Shown one piece after another: positions 1 through 5,602 of a stretch of 7,536 nt of DNA (positions within the stretch are counted from its first letter, which is position 1; every line of letters begins with the position of its first letter). Source of the DNA: an uncultured Moraxella sp. GTDB lineage: Bacteria > Pseudomonadota > Gammaproteobacteria > Pseudomonadales > Moraxellaceae. Location: NCBI GenBank assembly GCA_937889485.1, contig CALAPG010000025.1, positions 1-7,536 on the forward strand. The letters run 5' to 3'. Below the pieces are notes generated by a model. It did no database searches, was not told the origin of the DNA, and saw only the letters and a list, made by a program, of their open reading frames with translations. Both the position numbers and the translations under genes were made by a program.

Positions 1-54
1 ACCGCTGACCCCTTGCATGCCATGCAAGTGCTCTACCAACTGAGCTATAGCCCC
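1..54 (-). tRNA. tRNA-Ala (GGC anticodon), partial, 3' end outside the window
   Basis: Read on the minus strand from 54 downward, the sequence begins with acceptor strand GGGGCTA (54-48), a D-arm GCTC/GAGC around AGTTGGTA (45-30), and an anticodon arm CTTGC-ATGGCAT-GCAAG (28-12). The anticodon is GGC at 21-19, which decodes alanine GCC/GCU codons. The variable loop (11-7) and the start of the T-arm (AGCGGT, 6-1) follow, and the window edge removes the rest. The sequence closely resembles the enterobacterial tRNA-Ala(GGC) as I remember it. A tRNA-Ala next to gltX is also familiar from other gammaproteobacteria. It is transcribed away from dedA, from the promoter at 88-116. Confidence 0.94.
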
Positions 55-87
55 AGTATTTAGGTTGCTTTGCCTAAGAGTGGGCGT

Positions 88-116
88 ATTTTATTGAAAA
101 CTATGGGTCATGTCAA
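88..116 (-). promoter_or_regulatory. sigma70 promoter of the tRNA-Ala gene
   Basis: On the minus strand a perfect -35 box TTGACA (116-111) is followed by exactly 17 nt and then TAAAAT (93-88), which matches the -10 consensus at five of six positions. Just downstream is a GC-rich discriminator (ACGCCC, 87-82). Such discriminators are typical of tRNA and rRNA promoters under growth-rate/ppGpp control in E. coli. A-rich tracts upstream on the same strand (around 130-147) could act as an UP element. The predicted start near 81 gives a leader of about 26 nt before the mature tRNA. The boxes are seen directly; stringent control is inferred. Confidence 0.78.
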
Positions 117-159
117 CACAAAGTTGACTAAAAACACCAATTTTTTTGCATATTTCGGC

Positions 160-165
160 TATAAT
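160..165 (+). promoter_or_regulatory. possible -10 box for dedA
   Basis: A perfect TATAAT hexamer lies 105 nt upstream of the dedA ATG, in an AT-rich stretch divergent from the tRNA promoter. No good -35 box is present at 16-18 nt spacing (CCAATT at 17 nt), so this is only a candidate. The 215-nt spacer 55-269 otherwise holds the tRNA promoter and the hairpin at 219-235. Confidence 0.28.
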
Positions 166-218
166 AACCATTTTCTTAACAAAACCTTCAGTTAATTAGG
201 GTAAAATCGCCAATCAGC

Positions 219-235
219 TGGGCATTTTTTGCCCA
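219..235 (+). other. small stem-loop in the dedA leader
   Basis: TGGGCA (219-224) and TGCCCA (230-235) form a perfect 6-bp stem around a 5-nt T loop. The stem ends 34 nt before the dedA ATG. No T-run follows the stem on the plus strand, so it does not look like a terminator. If dedA is transcribed from upstream, the hairpin would sit in its 5' untranslated region. Any regulatory role is inference. Confidence 0.35.
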
Positions 236-258
236 ACCATTGACATTTTATATTCTAC

Positions 259-262
259 AGGA
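259..262 (+). promoter_or_regulatory. ribosome binding site that sets the dedA start
   Basis: AGGA lies 7 nt before ATG at 270. The in-frame TTG at 240 has no Shine-Dalgarno sequence in front of it, so this site supports the ATG. Confidence 0.7.
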
Positions 263-269
263 AAAATAC

Positions 270-896
270 ATGTGGCTTATTGATTTTATTTTGCATATTG
301 GCGATCATTTGCAAGAATTGGTCAAAAATTATGGCAATTGGATTTATGCCATTTTGTTTGCCATTGTATTTTGTGAGACAGGTTTGGTGGTGTTGCCATT
401 TTTACCAGGCGATTCAATGCTGTTTGCGGCAGGCGCAATTGCCGCTGTGGGTGATATGAATGTTTTTGTGTTGATGGGCTTACTCATTATTGCGGCGGTG
501 CTGGGCGATTTTGTGAATTTTGAAATTGGTAAACACTTTGGGCAGCGGTTGTTTGCCAACCCAAGTTCCAAAATTTTTAAACAAAGTTACCTACAAAAAA
601 CCCATGATTATTATGAAAAATATGGCGGACGCACCATTATTATTGCTCGTTTTATCCCAATTGTGCGCACATTTGCGCCATTTGTGGGTGGCATGGGTAA
701 GATGAATTATGCGCAATTTGCCCGCTACAATGTGATGGGCGCGGTACTGTGGGTAACGCTTTTTACCTTGCTTGGGTATTTTTTTGGACAATTACCTTTT
801 GTCAAACAGCATTTTTCATGGATTATGATAGGTATTATTGTGGTGTCAGTGGTGCCGATGGTGGTCGAAATTATTCGCCATCGTCATGATAAATAA
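270..896 (+). CDS. dedA: DedA family inner-membrane protein
   Basis: This is a polytopic inner-membrane protein of the DedA/VTT superfamily. Members are linked to undecaprenyl-phosphate or phospholipid transport, proton-motive-force homeostasis and envelope integrity. From ATG 270 it has 208 residues, close to the family norm. Visible signatures are the N-terminal re-entrant segment with FCETG (E36) and FLPGDS (D48), and the conserved basic motif [16 protein letters not shown] (R127, R133, about 126-141). Hydrophobic helices lie near 62-82, 155-172 and 183-202. The N-terminus (LIDFILHI) and the C-terminus (EIIRH) resemble E. coli DedA itself rather than YqjA/YghB, as recalled. I chose ATG 270 over the in-frame TTG at 240 because of its AGGA site and family alignment. 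The gene lies between tRNA-Ala and gltX and is probably monocistronic or weakly linked to gltX. The exact substrate cannot be read from the sequence. Confidence 0.95.
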   Translation: MWLIDFILHIGDHLQELVKNYGNWIYAILFAIVFCETGLVVLPFLPGDSMLFAAGAIAAVGDMNVFVLMGLLIIAAVLGDFVNFEIGKHFGQRLFANPSSKIFKQSYLQKTHDYYEKYGGRTIIIARFIPIVRTFAPFVGGMGKMNYAQFARYNVMGAVLWVTLFTLLGYFFGQLPFVKQHFSWIMIGIIVVSVVPMVVEIIRHRHDK

Positions 897-946
897 ACAA
901 ATTTATCCCCTATTGCAGTTTTTTTTCTAATCAATCCGTAATCCGT

Positions 947-952
947 TATAAT
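947..952 (+). promoter_or_regulatory. probable -10 box for gltX
   Basis: A perfect TATAAT lies 42 nt upstream of the gltX ATG, in the 98-nt dedA-gltX spacer. The -35 region is poor (TTTCTA at 17 nt or TTTTCT at 18 nt spacing, just after a T8 tract at 919-926). The start would fall near 959, giving a leader of about 36 nt. The position and consensus -10 are good, but the weak -35 lowers certainty. Confidence 0.48.
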
Positions 953-994
953 AGCCTTATATTTAGCTATTTTAAATCATTAGTCGAGAATTTC

Positions 995-2488
995 ATGTCA
1001 AAAGTCCGCACCCGTATTGCCCCAAGCCCCACAGGCTTTCCCCATGTTGGTACTGCCTACATTGCGCTATTTAACCTTGCCTTTGCCAAAGCCCATGGCG
1101 GTGAGTTTATTTTGCGTATCGAAGACACCGACCAAACGCGCTCAACCGCGCAATCTGAAAAAATGATTTTGGACGCGCTGCGCTGGGTGGGGCTTGACTG
1201 GTCAGAAGGTCCTGACGTGGGCGGCGCACACGCCCCGTACCGCCAAAGCGAGCGTAAAGACATCTATAAGCGATACGCTCAAGAACTGCTAGACAAAGGG
1301 CATGCGTTTCGCTGCTTTTGTACCCCAGATGAGCTTGACCAAATGCGCGGCGAGCAAATGGCGCGCGGTGAAACCCCAAAATATGACGGTCGCTATGCCA
1401 AGCTATCTCGTGAAGAATCGGATAAACTCGTTGCCGAGGGCAAACCATTCGTCATCCGTATGCACGTGCCTGCTGAAGGCGTGTGCAAGTTTAATGATAT
1501 GCTACGCGGTGAGGTTGAGATTCCGTGGTCACAGGTCGATATGCAGGTGCTACTCAAAACAGACGGCTTGCCAACCTATCACCTAGCCAACGTGGTGGAT
1601 GATCATTTGATGCAGATTACCCATGTCATTCGTGGTGAGGAGTGGATTAATTCAGCGCCCAAGCATCAGCTACTCTACAAATATTTTGGCTGGGACATGC
1701 CTGTACTTTGCCACATGCCACTGCTGCGTAACCCCGATAAATCCAAACTCTCAAAACGCAAAAACCCCACTTCTATCACCTACTACCGCGATGCAGGGGT
1801 ATTGCCAGAAGCCTTGCTCAACTACTTGGGGCGTATGGGTTATTCAATGCCCGATGAAGCAGAAAAATTTAGCCTAAATGAAATGATTGAAAGTTTTGAT
1901 ATCAAGCGCGTGTCGTTGGGGGGTCCGATTTTTGATGTGGAAAAACTTACTTGGCTTAACGGTGAATGGCTGCGTTCATTGACGCCTGATGAGTTAAAAA
2001 CCAAAATCTTGGATTGGGCAAATGACAGCGACAAGCTTGCCGCCATTGCCAAAGCCATCCAGCCACGCATTAACTTGTTGTCGGATGCCGTGAACTGGTC
2101 AGGGTTTTATTTTCAAAACCTGCCAACCATCAGCGAATCTGACTTTGAGCATAAAGTGCTATCCACTGAGCAGACCCTTGAGATTTTGCAGTTGGCGCAG
2201 TGGCAGCTAGAAATCATGCCCGCATGGACAGAAGACAATATTGTCGCCGTGCTATCAGGGTTGGCAGGAGAGATGGGAGTTAAATTAAGAGACTTTATGT
2301 CACCGTTTTTTATTGCCATTGCAGGCTCAAAATCGTCCACCCCTGTGATGAACTCGATGTATCTGATAGGCGCGGACATGACCTTGCAGCGCCTGCGCCA
2401 TGCCATAGAGGTCTTGGGCGGTGTGAGTAAGAAAAAGACCAAAGACTTGGAAAAACGCAACAAAGCATTGCCAAATTTTTTGGTTTAA
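995..2488 (+). CDS. gltX: Glutamyl-tRNA synthetase
   Basis: This cytoplasmic class I aminoacyl-tRNA synthetase charges tRNA-Glu with glutamate using ATP. The 497 residues are the expected full length. The N-terminal Rossmann catalytic domain has [16 protein letters not shown] (7-22), where HVGT replaces the HIGH signature, then [10 protein letters not shown] (41-50). [15 protein letters not shown] lies at 214-228, and the KMSKS-equivalent KLSKR is at 251-255. The region from about 320 onward is the helical anticodon-binding domain. The zinc-finger position keeps only CFC (107-109); no second Cys/His pair follows near YDGRYAKL, so the structural zinc site of E. coli GltX seems absent, as I recall for Pseudomonas Glt[11 protein letters not shown] looks discriminating GluRS type. 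The Shine-Dalgarno sequence (GAGA, 986-989) is weak. The gene has its own probable promoter and a strong terminator, so it appears to be a single-gene unit. Confidence 0.98.
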   Translation: MSKVRTRIAPSPTGFPHVGTAYIALFNLAFAKAHGGEFILRIEDTDQTRSTAQSEKMILDALRWVGLDWSEGPDVGGAHAPYRQSERKDIYKRYAQELLDKGHAFRCFCTPDELDQMRGEQMARGETPKYDGRYAKLSREESDKLVAEGKPFVIRMHVPAEGVCKFNDMLRGEVEIPWSQVDMQVLLKTDGLPTYHLANVVDDHLMQITHVIRGEEWINSAPKHQLLYKYFGWDMPVLCHMPLLRNPDKSKLSKRKNPTSITYYRDAGVLPEALLNYLGRMGYSMPDEAEKFSLNEMIESFDIKRVSLGGPIFDVEKLTWLNGEWLRSLTPDELKTKILDWANDSDKLAAIAKAIQPRINLLSDAVNWSGFYFQNLPTISESDFEHKVLSTEQTLEILQLAQWQLEIMPAWTEDNIVAVLSGLAGEMGVKLRDFMSPFFIAIAGSKSSTPVMNSMYLIGADMTLQRLRHAIEVLGGVSKKKTKDLEKRNKALPNFLV

Positions 2489-2512
2489 TACGCTCAAAGT
2501 TTTAATTGCGAT

Positions 2513-2542
2513 AAAAATCCGTCAAGTTTGGCGGATTTTTTT
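2513..2542 (+). terminator. intrinsic terminator after gltX
   Basis: AAAAATCCGTCA (2513-2524) pairs with TGGCGGATTTTT (2529-2540) in a 12-bp stem with one G-U wobble, around the 4-nt loop AGTT. The 3' arm runs into a T7 tract (2536-2542). The A-rich 5' arm means the minus strand also reads as a hairpin with a T-run. It lies 24 nt after the gltX stop and separates gltX from the ribH operon. Confidence 0.88.
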
Positions 2543-2573
2543 ATTTAGCTTATCGTCAATTCGTCCTAGCAAA

Positions 2574-2611
2574 ATAGCATGAATAACCCACGCAAAAATG
2601 CTATGATAGCA
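2574..2611 (+). repeat. inverted and direct repeats over the ribH promoter
   Basis: ATAGCAT (2574-2580) and ATGCTAT (2599-2605) are a perfect 7-bp inverted repeat, with the right arm covering most of the -10. ATGCTAT also overlaps a local palindrome GCTAT-G-ATAGC (2600-2610). ATAGCA recurs directly at 2574-2579 and 2606-2611, 32 bp apart or about three helical turns. The repeats are visible; use as an operator is inference. Confidence 0.45.
2599..2607 (+). promoter_or_regulatory. extended -10 promoter of the ribH operon
   Basis: TGCTATGAT reads as an extended -10 element (TGN followed by TATGAT, five of six consensus positions), about 46 nt before the ribH ATG. The -35 match is poor (TGAATA at 2580-2585, spacing 16), which an extended -10 can compensate. 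The predicted start near 2614 leaves a leader of about 40 nt. That is too short for an FMN riboswitch. The -10 also lies within inverted repeats (see 2574-2611). Confidence 0.5.
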
Positions 2612-2653
2612 AGCAAATTTCCTTTTATTTTCTCTTTAAAATAGGTCAAAAAA

Positions 2654-3169
2654 ATGGCAAATATCCAAAATGAATTGACGCAAGTGCAGCATATTAATGG
2701 CGATTTACACACCAATGGCAGCGCCCGTATCGGCATGGTAGTGGGTCGCTTTAACAGTTTTGTGGTAGAAAGCTTGGTGAGTGGTGCGATTGACACCTTG
2801 CTGCGTCATGGGGTGGCAGGTCGCAATATCACCGTGGTACGTGTGCCAGGTGCGTGGGAGATTCCATTGGCAGTAGCACGCATGGCACAAACTGATAAAT
2901 TTGATGCCATCATTGGCTTGGGTGCGGTGATTCGTGGTAGCACCCCGCATTTTGACTTTGTGGCAGGTGAGTCCGCCAAAGGCTTGGGTGCGATTGGGCT
3001 TGATTATGATGTCCCTGTTATCAATGCAATTTTGACTACCGATAGCATCGAGCAAGCGATTGAACGCTCAGGCACCAAAGCAGGTAACAAAGGCTCAGAA
3101 GCTGCTATGGTCGCGTTAGAAATGATTAATTTATTAGGGCAAATTGACGCCCAAGCCGATGCACAATAA
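2654..3169 (+). CDS. ribH: 6,7-dimethyl-8-ribityllumazine synthase
   Basis: RibH condenses 5-amino-6-ribitylamino-uracil with 3,4-dihydroxy-2-butanone 4-phosphate to form the direct precursor of riboflavin. It is cytoplasmic and usually forms pentamers or icosahedral 60-mers. The 171 residues are slightly longer than the usual 150-160, through a polar N-terminal segment (about 1-24) and a short tail. Visible motifs are [15 protein letters not shown] (31-45), [12 protein letters not shown] (62-73), the phosphate-binding and catalytic [13 protein letters not shown] (91-103, with H99), and [19 protein letters not shown] (122-140, with R138), then [11 protein letters not shown]. The start has TAGGT at 2642-2646, 7 nt before the ATG. 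It is the first gene of the cluster with nusB; ribD, ribE and ribB are not in the window and must lie elsewhere. Confidence 0.97.
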   Translation: MANIQNELTQVQHINGDLHTNGSARIGMVVGRFNSFVVESLVSGAIDTLLRHGVAGRNITVVRVPGAWEIPLAVARMAQTDKFDAIIGLGAVIRGSTPHFDFVAGESAKGLGAIGLDYDVPVINAILTTDSIEQAIERSGTKAGNKGSEAAMVALEMINLLGQIDAQADAQ

Positions 3170-3178
3170 GGTAACAGC

Positions 3179-3754
3179 ATGACAGATTCAACCAATAATA
3201 CGCAAGCTGCCAGCAGCACAAATGGCGATGCCATCAACTACAAAACTAGCCTTACTGCTATTCGTAAGGCGCGCCGTTTTGTGGTACAAGGCTTGTATGA
3301 GTGGCTTTTGACAGGCAACCCATCGCATGAGATTGAAGCCCATACCCGCAGCGAAAACGCCATGCATACCGTGCATCTTGGCTACTACCACGAACTACTG
3401 AGCAAAATCATTGCACAAAGCGATGAGTTAATTGCCTATATTGATAGTCTGCTTGACCGTCCGTGGACACGCCTTGATAAAGTCGAGCAAGCGGTACTGT
3501 TGGTGGGTACTTATGAGATGAAACACCACCTTGAAGTGCCGTATAAAGTGGTGATTGACGAAGCGATTCAGCTTAATACCCATTTTGGGTCATCCGATGG
3601 CTACAAGGTGATTCACGTGGTGATGGATAAAATTGCCAAAGACGTGCGTCAGCCAGAAGTTGCTGCCGATGCCGACAAGGCGTCAATGCAGTCACAACCT
3701 GCCACCGAGCCAAGCACCGAATCAAGCACCGAGCAACCAAAAAACGAGCAATAA
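3179..3754 (+). CDS. nusB: Transcription antitermination factor NusB, with long polar tails
   Basis: NusB binds boxA RNA with NusE (ribosomal protein S10) to prevent premature termination in rRNA operons. The all-helical core runs from about 28 to 157: KARRFVVQGLYEWLL (30-44), a central helix with LDRPWTRLDKVEQAVLLVGTYE (91-113; compare R-P-W/LxxVExAILRxAxYE in the family), and PYKVVIDEAIQLNTHFGSSDGYKVIHVVMDKIA (121-153). The C-terminal helix reads VIHVVMDKIA where FVNGVLDKLA is usual. The protein has 191 residues against roughly 130-160 for most NusB. The excess is a polar N-terminus (1-24) and a disordered Q/S/T/E/P tail (158-191). The ATG is 9 nt after the ribH stop, and its AAGG site overlaps that stop, so the two are probably translationally coupled. 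The ribH-nusB pair is conserved across gammaproteobacteria. Confidence 0.95.
   Translation: MTDSTNNTQAASSTNGDAINYKTSLTAIRKARRFVVQGLYEWLLTGNPSHEIEAHTRSENAMHTVHLGYYHELLSKIIAQSDELIAYIDSLLDRPWTRLDKVEQAVLLVGTYEMKHHLEVPYKVVIDEAIQLNTHFGSSDGYKVIHVVMDKIAKDVRQPEVAADADKASMQSQPATEPSTESSTEQPKNEQ
3704..3739 (+). repeat. 12-nt tandem repeat in the nusB tail
   Basis: The units ACCGAGCCAAGC (3704-3715) and ACCGAATCAAGC (3716-3727) are followed by a degenerate third unit beginning ACCGAGCAA (3728). They are in frame and encode TEPS-TESS-TEQP (residues 176-187). This accounts for part of the acidic low-complexity tail and could change length by slippage without shifting the frame. Confidence 0.7.
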
Positions 3755-3761
3755 TATTTAT

Positions 3762-3962
3762 AACCTGTATTCACCACATCACGTTGTTCGTTTAAATGTA
3801 AGGCTTAAGAAATTTTTGTTTGCTTTTGCCTGAAAAATGGCTAAATTTTGCCGCTCTTCGTTAAAAAGTTGTGTGATAGCATGACTATCAGCCTAAGTTT
3901 TTGCCTTGAAAAGCGGGCGATTTATCACATTTTTTAGGGCAAAGACGTTATGAATACAGGTT
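3762..3962. repeat. 201-bp segment bounded by a perfect 12-nt inverted repeat
   Basis: AACCTGTATTCA (3762-3773) is exactly complementary to TGAATACAGGTT (3951-3962). The match may continue imperfectly inward, through ACGT at 3781-3784 / 3945-3948 and TTTAAATGT (3791) / ACATTTTTTA (3927). Inside are a perfect hairpin TGATAG-catga-CTATCA (3874-3890) and a loose direct repeat, TTTTGCCTGAAAA (from 3824) against TTTTGCCTTGAAAA (from 3898). No open reading frame of note is present on either strand. I found no target-site duplication just outside the arms (TTAT on the left, CTTA on the right). It could be a decayed miniature inverted-repeat element or a long-range RNA stem in the nusB-thiL transcript. 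The repeat itself is certain; its nature is not. Confidence 0.6.
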
Positions 3963-3965
3963 CTT

Positions 3966-3990
3966 AAAGGGCATACCCACGCTCTTTTTT
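3966..3990 (+). terminator. terminator- or attenuator-like hairpin before thiL
   Basis: AAAGGGC (3966-3972) pairs with GCTCTTT (3981-3987) in a 7-bp stem with one G-U, around an 8-nt loop. The 3' side forms a T6 run (3985-3990). It starts 3 nt after the right arm of the 201-bp inverted repeat and ends 37 nt before the thiL ATG. There is little room for a promoter between it and thiL, so partial termination (attenuation) of readthrough from nusB is more plausible than a full stop. The stem is modest. Confidence 0.4.
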
Positions 3991-4015
3991 GATATTTTAC
4001 CAACATCTTCCAAAA

Positions 4016-4019
4016 CGGA
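4016..4019 (+). promoter_or_regulatory. ribosome binding site that sets the thiL start
   Basis: CGGA lies 8 nt before ATG at 4028. The in-frame TTG at 3989 falls in the T-run of the preceding hairpin and has no Shine-Dalgarno sequence. Confidence 0.55.
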
Positions 4020-4027
4020 TACGTCAA

Positions 4028-4963
4028 ATGTCCGAATTTTCTTTAATTTATCAGCATTTTAAAGCACTGAGCTGCCCCCATACACAGACAGTCTTGGGTA
4101 TTGGGGATGATTGTGCCCTCACGCGGTTGCCGACCAATCAGCAGCTAGTCAGCTGTGTGGATACCTTGGTGGCAGGGCGACATTTTCCATGTGATACATC
4201 TCCCTTTGCTATCGGTTATAAGTCGGTTGCGGTCAATTTATCCGACTTGGCTGCTATGGGCGCAGCCCCGTATGCCATATTATTGGCGCTTAGTTTACCT
4301 ACCAAATTTGCCCATGATGACTGGATGAGTCAATTTGCTAGGGGCATTGCTGATATCTGTCATCAATTTAATGTAGAACTCATAGGCGGTGATACCACCC
4401 AATCAGATATTTTGACCATTTCGGTGACTGCACTTGGCTTTGTGCCAACTGGGCAGGCGATTTTACGCCGTGGCGCAACAGTAGGTGATGTTGTGTGTGT
4501 TAGCGGTGATATTGGTTCGGCAAGTTTTGCGTTACAGCAGGTACTGGCGGGTGAGCAATCTAAATTACAAACCGCCCTTGATTTGCCCAGCCCTCAAGTT
4601 GATTTGGGGCAAAAATTACGCGGTTTTGCCAGTAGCATGATAGATATCTCAGACGGACTTGGGCAAGATTTGGGGCATATCCTAACAGCATCAAACGTGG
4701 GTGCGGTGATTGACTTGGCAGCTATCCCAACGCATCCACTGCTGCAAGATTTACCCAATCCCAAAAAATGGCAATACCAGATGAACGGCGGTGATGATTA
4801 TCAGTTATGTTTTACCCTACCAAAAGAAAAGTTTGATGCGTTTAATCAGCAAAACCCCCATCAAATTTTTGCCATTGGTAAAATTGTCACAGAAAAAGGG
4901 CTGACATTGACTTATAATCAAGAAAATGTGGCTTTTGCTATTCAAGGTTTTCAACATTTTTAG
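4028..4963 (+). CDS. thiL: Thiamine-monophosphate kinase
   Basis: ThiL phosphorylates thiamine monophosphate with ATP to give thiamine diphosphate, the active cofactor. It is cytoplasmic and belongs to the PurM/ThiL/SelD superfamily. From ATG 4028 it has 311 residues, near the usual 320. The start MSEFSLIYQHF matches the family N-terminus, whereas a TTG start at 3989 would add 13 unrelated residues. Motifs in order: GIGDDCA (24-30), VDTLVAGRHF (44-53), GYKSVAVNLSDLAAMGA (63-79) with metal- and ATP-binding acidic residues, GGDTT (120-124), RRGATVGD (147-154), IDISDGLGQDL (205-215), and GGDDYQLCFT (254-263). The last is usually GGEDYELCFT, so both acidic/amide positions differ mildly. Its stop is 18 nt before pgpA. 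thiL normally follows nusB closely; here a 273-nt gap with repeats intervenes. I see no TPP riboswitch in that gap. Confidence 0.96.
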   Translation: MSEFSLIYQHFKALSCPHTQTVLGIGDDCALTRLPTNQQLVSCVDTLVAGRHFPCDTSPFAIGYKSVAVNLSDLAAMGAAPYAILLALSLPTKFAHDDWMSQFARGIADICHQFNVELIGGDTTQSDILTISVTALGFVPTGQAILRRGATVGDVVCVSGDIGSASFALQQVLAGEQSKLQTALDLPSPQVDLGQKLRGFASSMIDISDGLGQDLGHILTASNVGAVIDLAAIPTHPLLQDLPNPKKWQYQMNGGDDYQLCFTLPKEKFDAFNQQNPHQIFAIGKIVTEKGLTLTYNQENVAFAIQGFQHF

Positions 4964-4981
4964 GATTTTTTAGGCAGTATA

Positions 4982-5599
4982 ATGACCAATCACAAACCCG
5001 ATGTCCGCAAGTCCAATGTATGCCCGCCATGCCCACCAACCGCTAGCGCTTGGGAAAAGCTCATTTATTGGCTAGGTATTGGCTTGGGTTCTGGACTGCC
5101 AAAACGGGCGGCTGGTACGTGGGGAACGGTAGGCGGCTTGGTGGTTGCTATTCCCTTGCTAGCGCTTGGGTTTTGGGGATTTTTGGCGGTCACGGTGTTG
5201 GGTTGTCTTGTGGGTAGTTATATTTGTGGTAAAACCTCTGATTTGATGGGGGTACATGATGACCCACATATCGTGTGGGATGAATGGGTGGGGATGTGGA
5301 TTTCGCTATTGTATGTGTCGTATCAGCGAGTGCCACACGGCGATGTCGTGGGCTATTTTACCCAAACCGTACAGGATATGGCGGCGGTACAAGATATGGC
5401 ACTGTGGTTGCTGGTGCCTTTTATGTTGTTTCGCTTTTTTGATATTTTAAAACCGTTTCCGATTAAATGGGTGGATAAAAATGTGAGTGGCGGTTTCGGT
5501 ATTTTGATTGATGATGTGTTGGCAGGTATTATGGCAAGCGGCGTCTTTATCATCATTATCAAACTCGTTTTGAGCCCCGATGCCTTGGGGAGTAGCTAG
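4982..5599 (+). CDS. pgpA: Phosphatidylglycerophosphatase A
   Basis: PgpA is an inner-membrane, Mg-dependent phosphatase that converts phosphatidylglycerophosphate to phosphatidylglycerol. Family motifs are GSGLPKRAAGTWGT (36-49), DDPHIVWDEWVGMW (93-106, the acidic DE core), RFFDILKPFPIKWVD (151-165) and GGFGILIDDVLAG (170-182). Hydrophobic segments lie near 50-80, 104-114, 141-155 and 180-197. It has 205 residues, longer than the typical 160-175. The extra length is a polar N-terminus with a CPPC motif (C14, C17) and an insert at about 115-140 that contains a tandem VQDMA repeat. The ATG is 18 nt after the thiL stop, with AGG at 4972-4974 spaced 7 nt. thiL-pgpA adjacency is common in gammaproteobacteria, so co-transcription is likely. 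Confidence 0.96.
   Translation: MTNHKPDVRKSNVCPPCPPTASAWEKLIYWLGIGLGSGLPKRAAGTWGTVGGLVVAIPLLALGFWGFLAVTVLGCLVGSYICGKTSDLMGVHDDPHIVWDEWVGMWISLLYVSYQRVPHGDVVGYFTQTVQDMAAVQDMALWLLVPFMLFRFFDILKPFPIKWVDKNVSGGFGILIDDVLAGIMASGVFIIIIKLVLSPDALGSS
5369..5404 (+). repeat. 18-nt in-frame tandem duplication in pgpA
   Basis: Units GTACAGGATATGGCGGCG (5369-5386) and GTACAAGATATGGCACTG (5387-5404) agree at 14 of 18 positions. They encode VQDMAA and VQDMAL (residues 130-141). They lie in a loop between the DEWVG segment and the RFFDILKP motif, where shorter PgpA proteins appear to lack residues. Confidence 0.72.
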
Positions 5600-5602
5600 C
5601 GC

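Noticed and set aside
240..269. Upstream TTG start for dedA, adding 10 residues; the same bases also read TTGACA as a -35 box
   Set aside because: The TTG has no Shine-Dalgarno sequence, while ATG 270 has AGGA at 7 nt and fits the family N-terminus. As a -35 box it would pair only with AAAATA at 263-268 and start transcription inside the gene.
344..571. Antisense and alternate-frame open reading frames over dedA, gltX, ribH, nusB, pgpA and glmU
   Set aside because: They lie wholly or mostly within well-supported genes, have no ribosome binding sites or recognisable motifs, and show odd compositions typical of shadow frames.
888..907. Hairpin GATAAAT-aaacaa-ATTTATC at the end of dedA as a terminator
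   Set aside because: The stem is purely AT-rich apart from one G-C pair, overlaps the stop codon, and the T8 tract (919-926) is 11 nt away. It is too weak to call.
2489..2653. FMN riboswitch upstream of ribH
   Set aside because: The predicted leader is only about 40 nt, and none of the conserved RFN sequence blocks are visible. The spacer is explained by the gltX terminator and a promoter.
3989..4027. Upstream TTG start for thiL, adding 13 residues
   Set aside because: The TTG lies in the T-run of a hairpin, lacks a ribosome binding site, and the added residues do not match ThiL. ATG 4028 begins the family-typical MSEFSLI.
3755..4027. TPP riboswitch upstream of thiL
   Set aside because: No CTGAGA-type or other thi-box core sequence is present in the gap.
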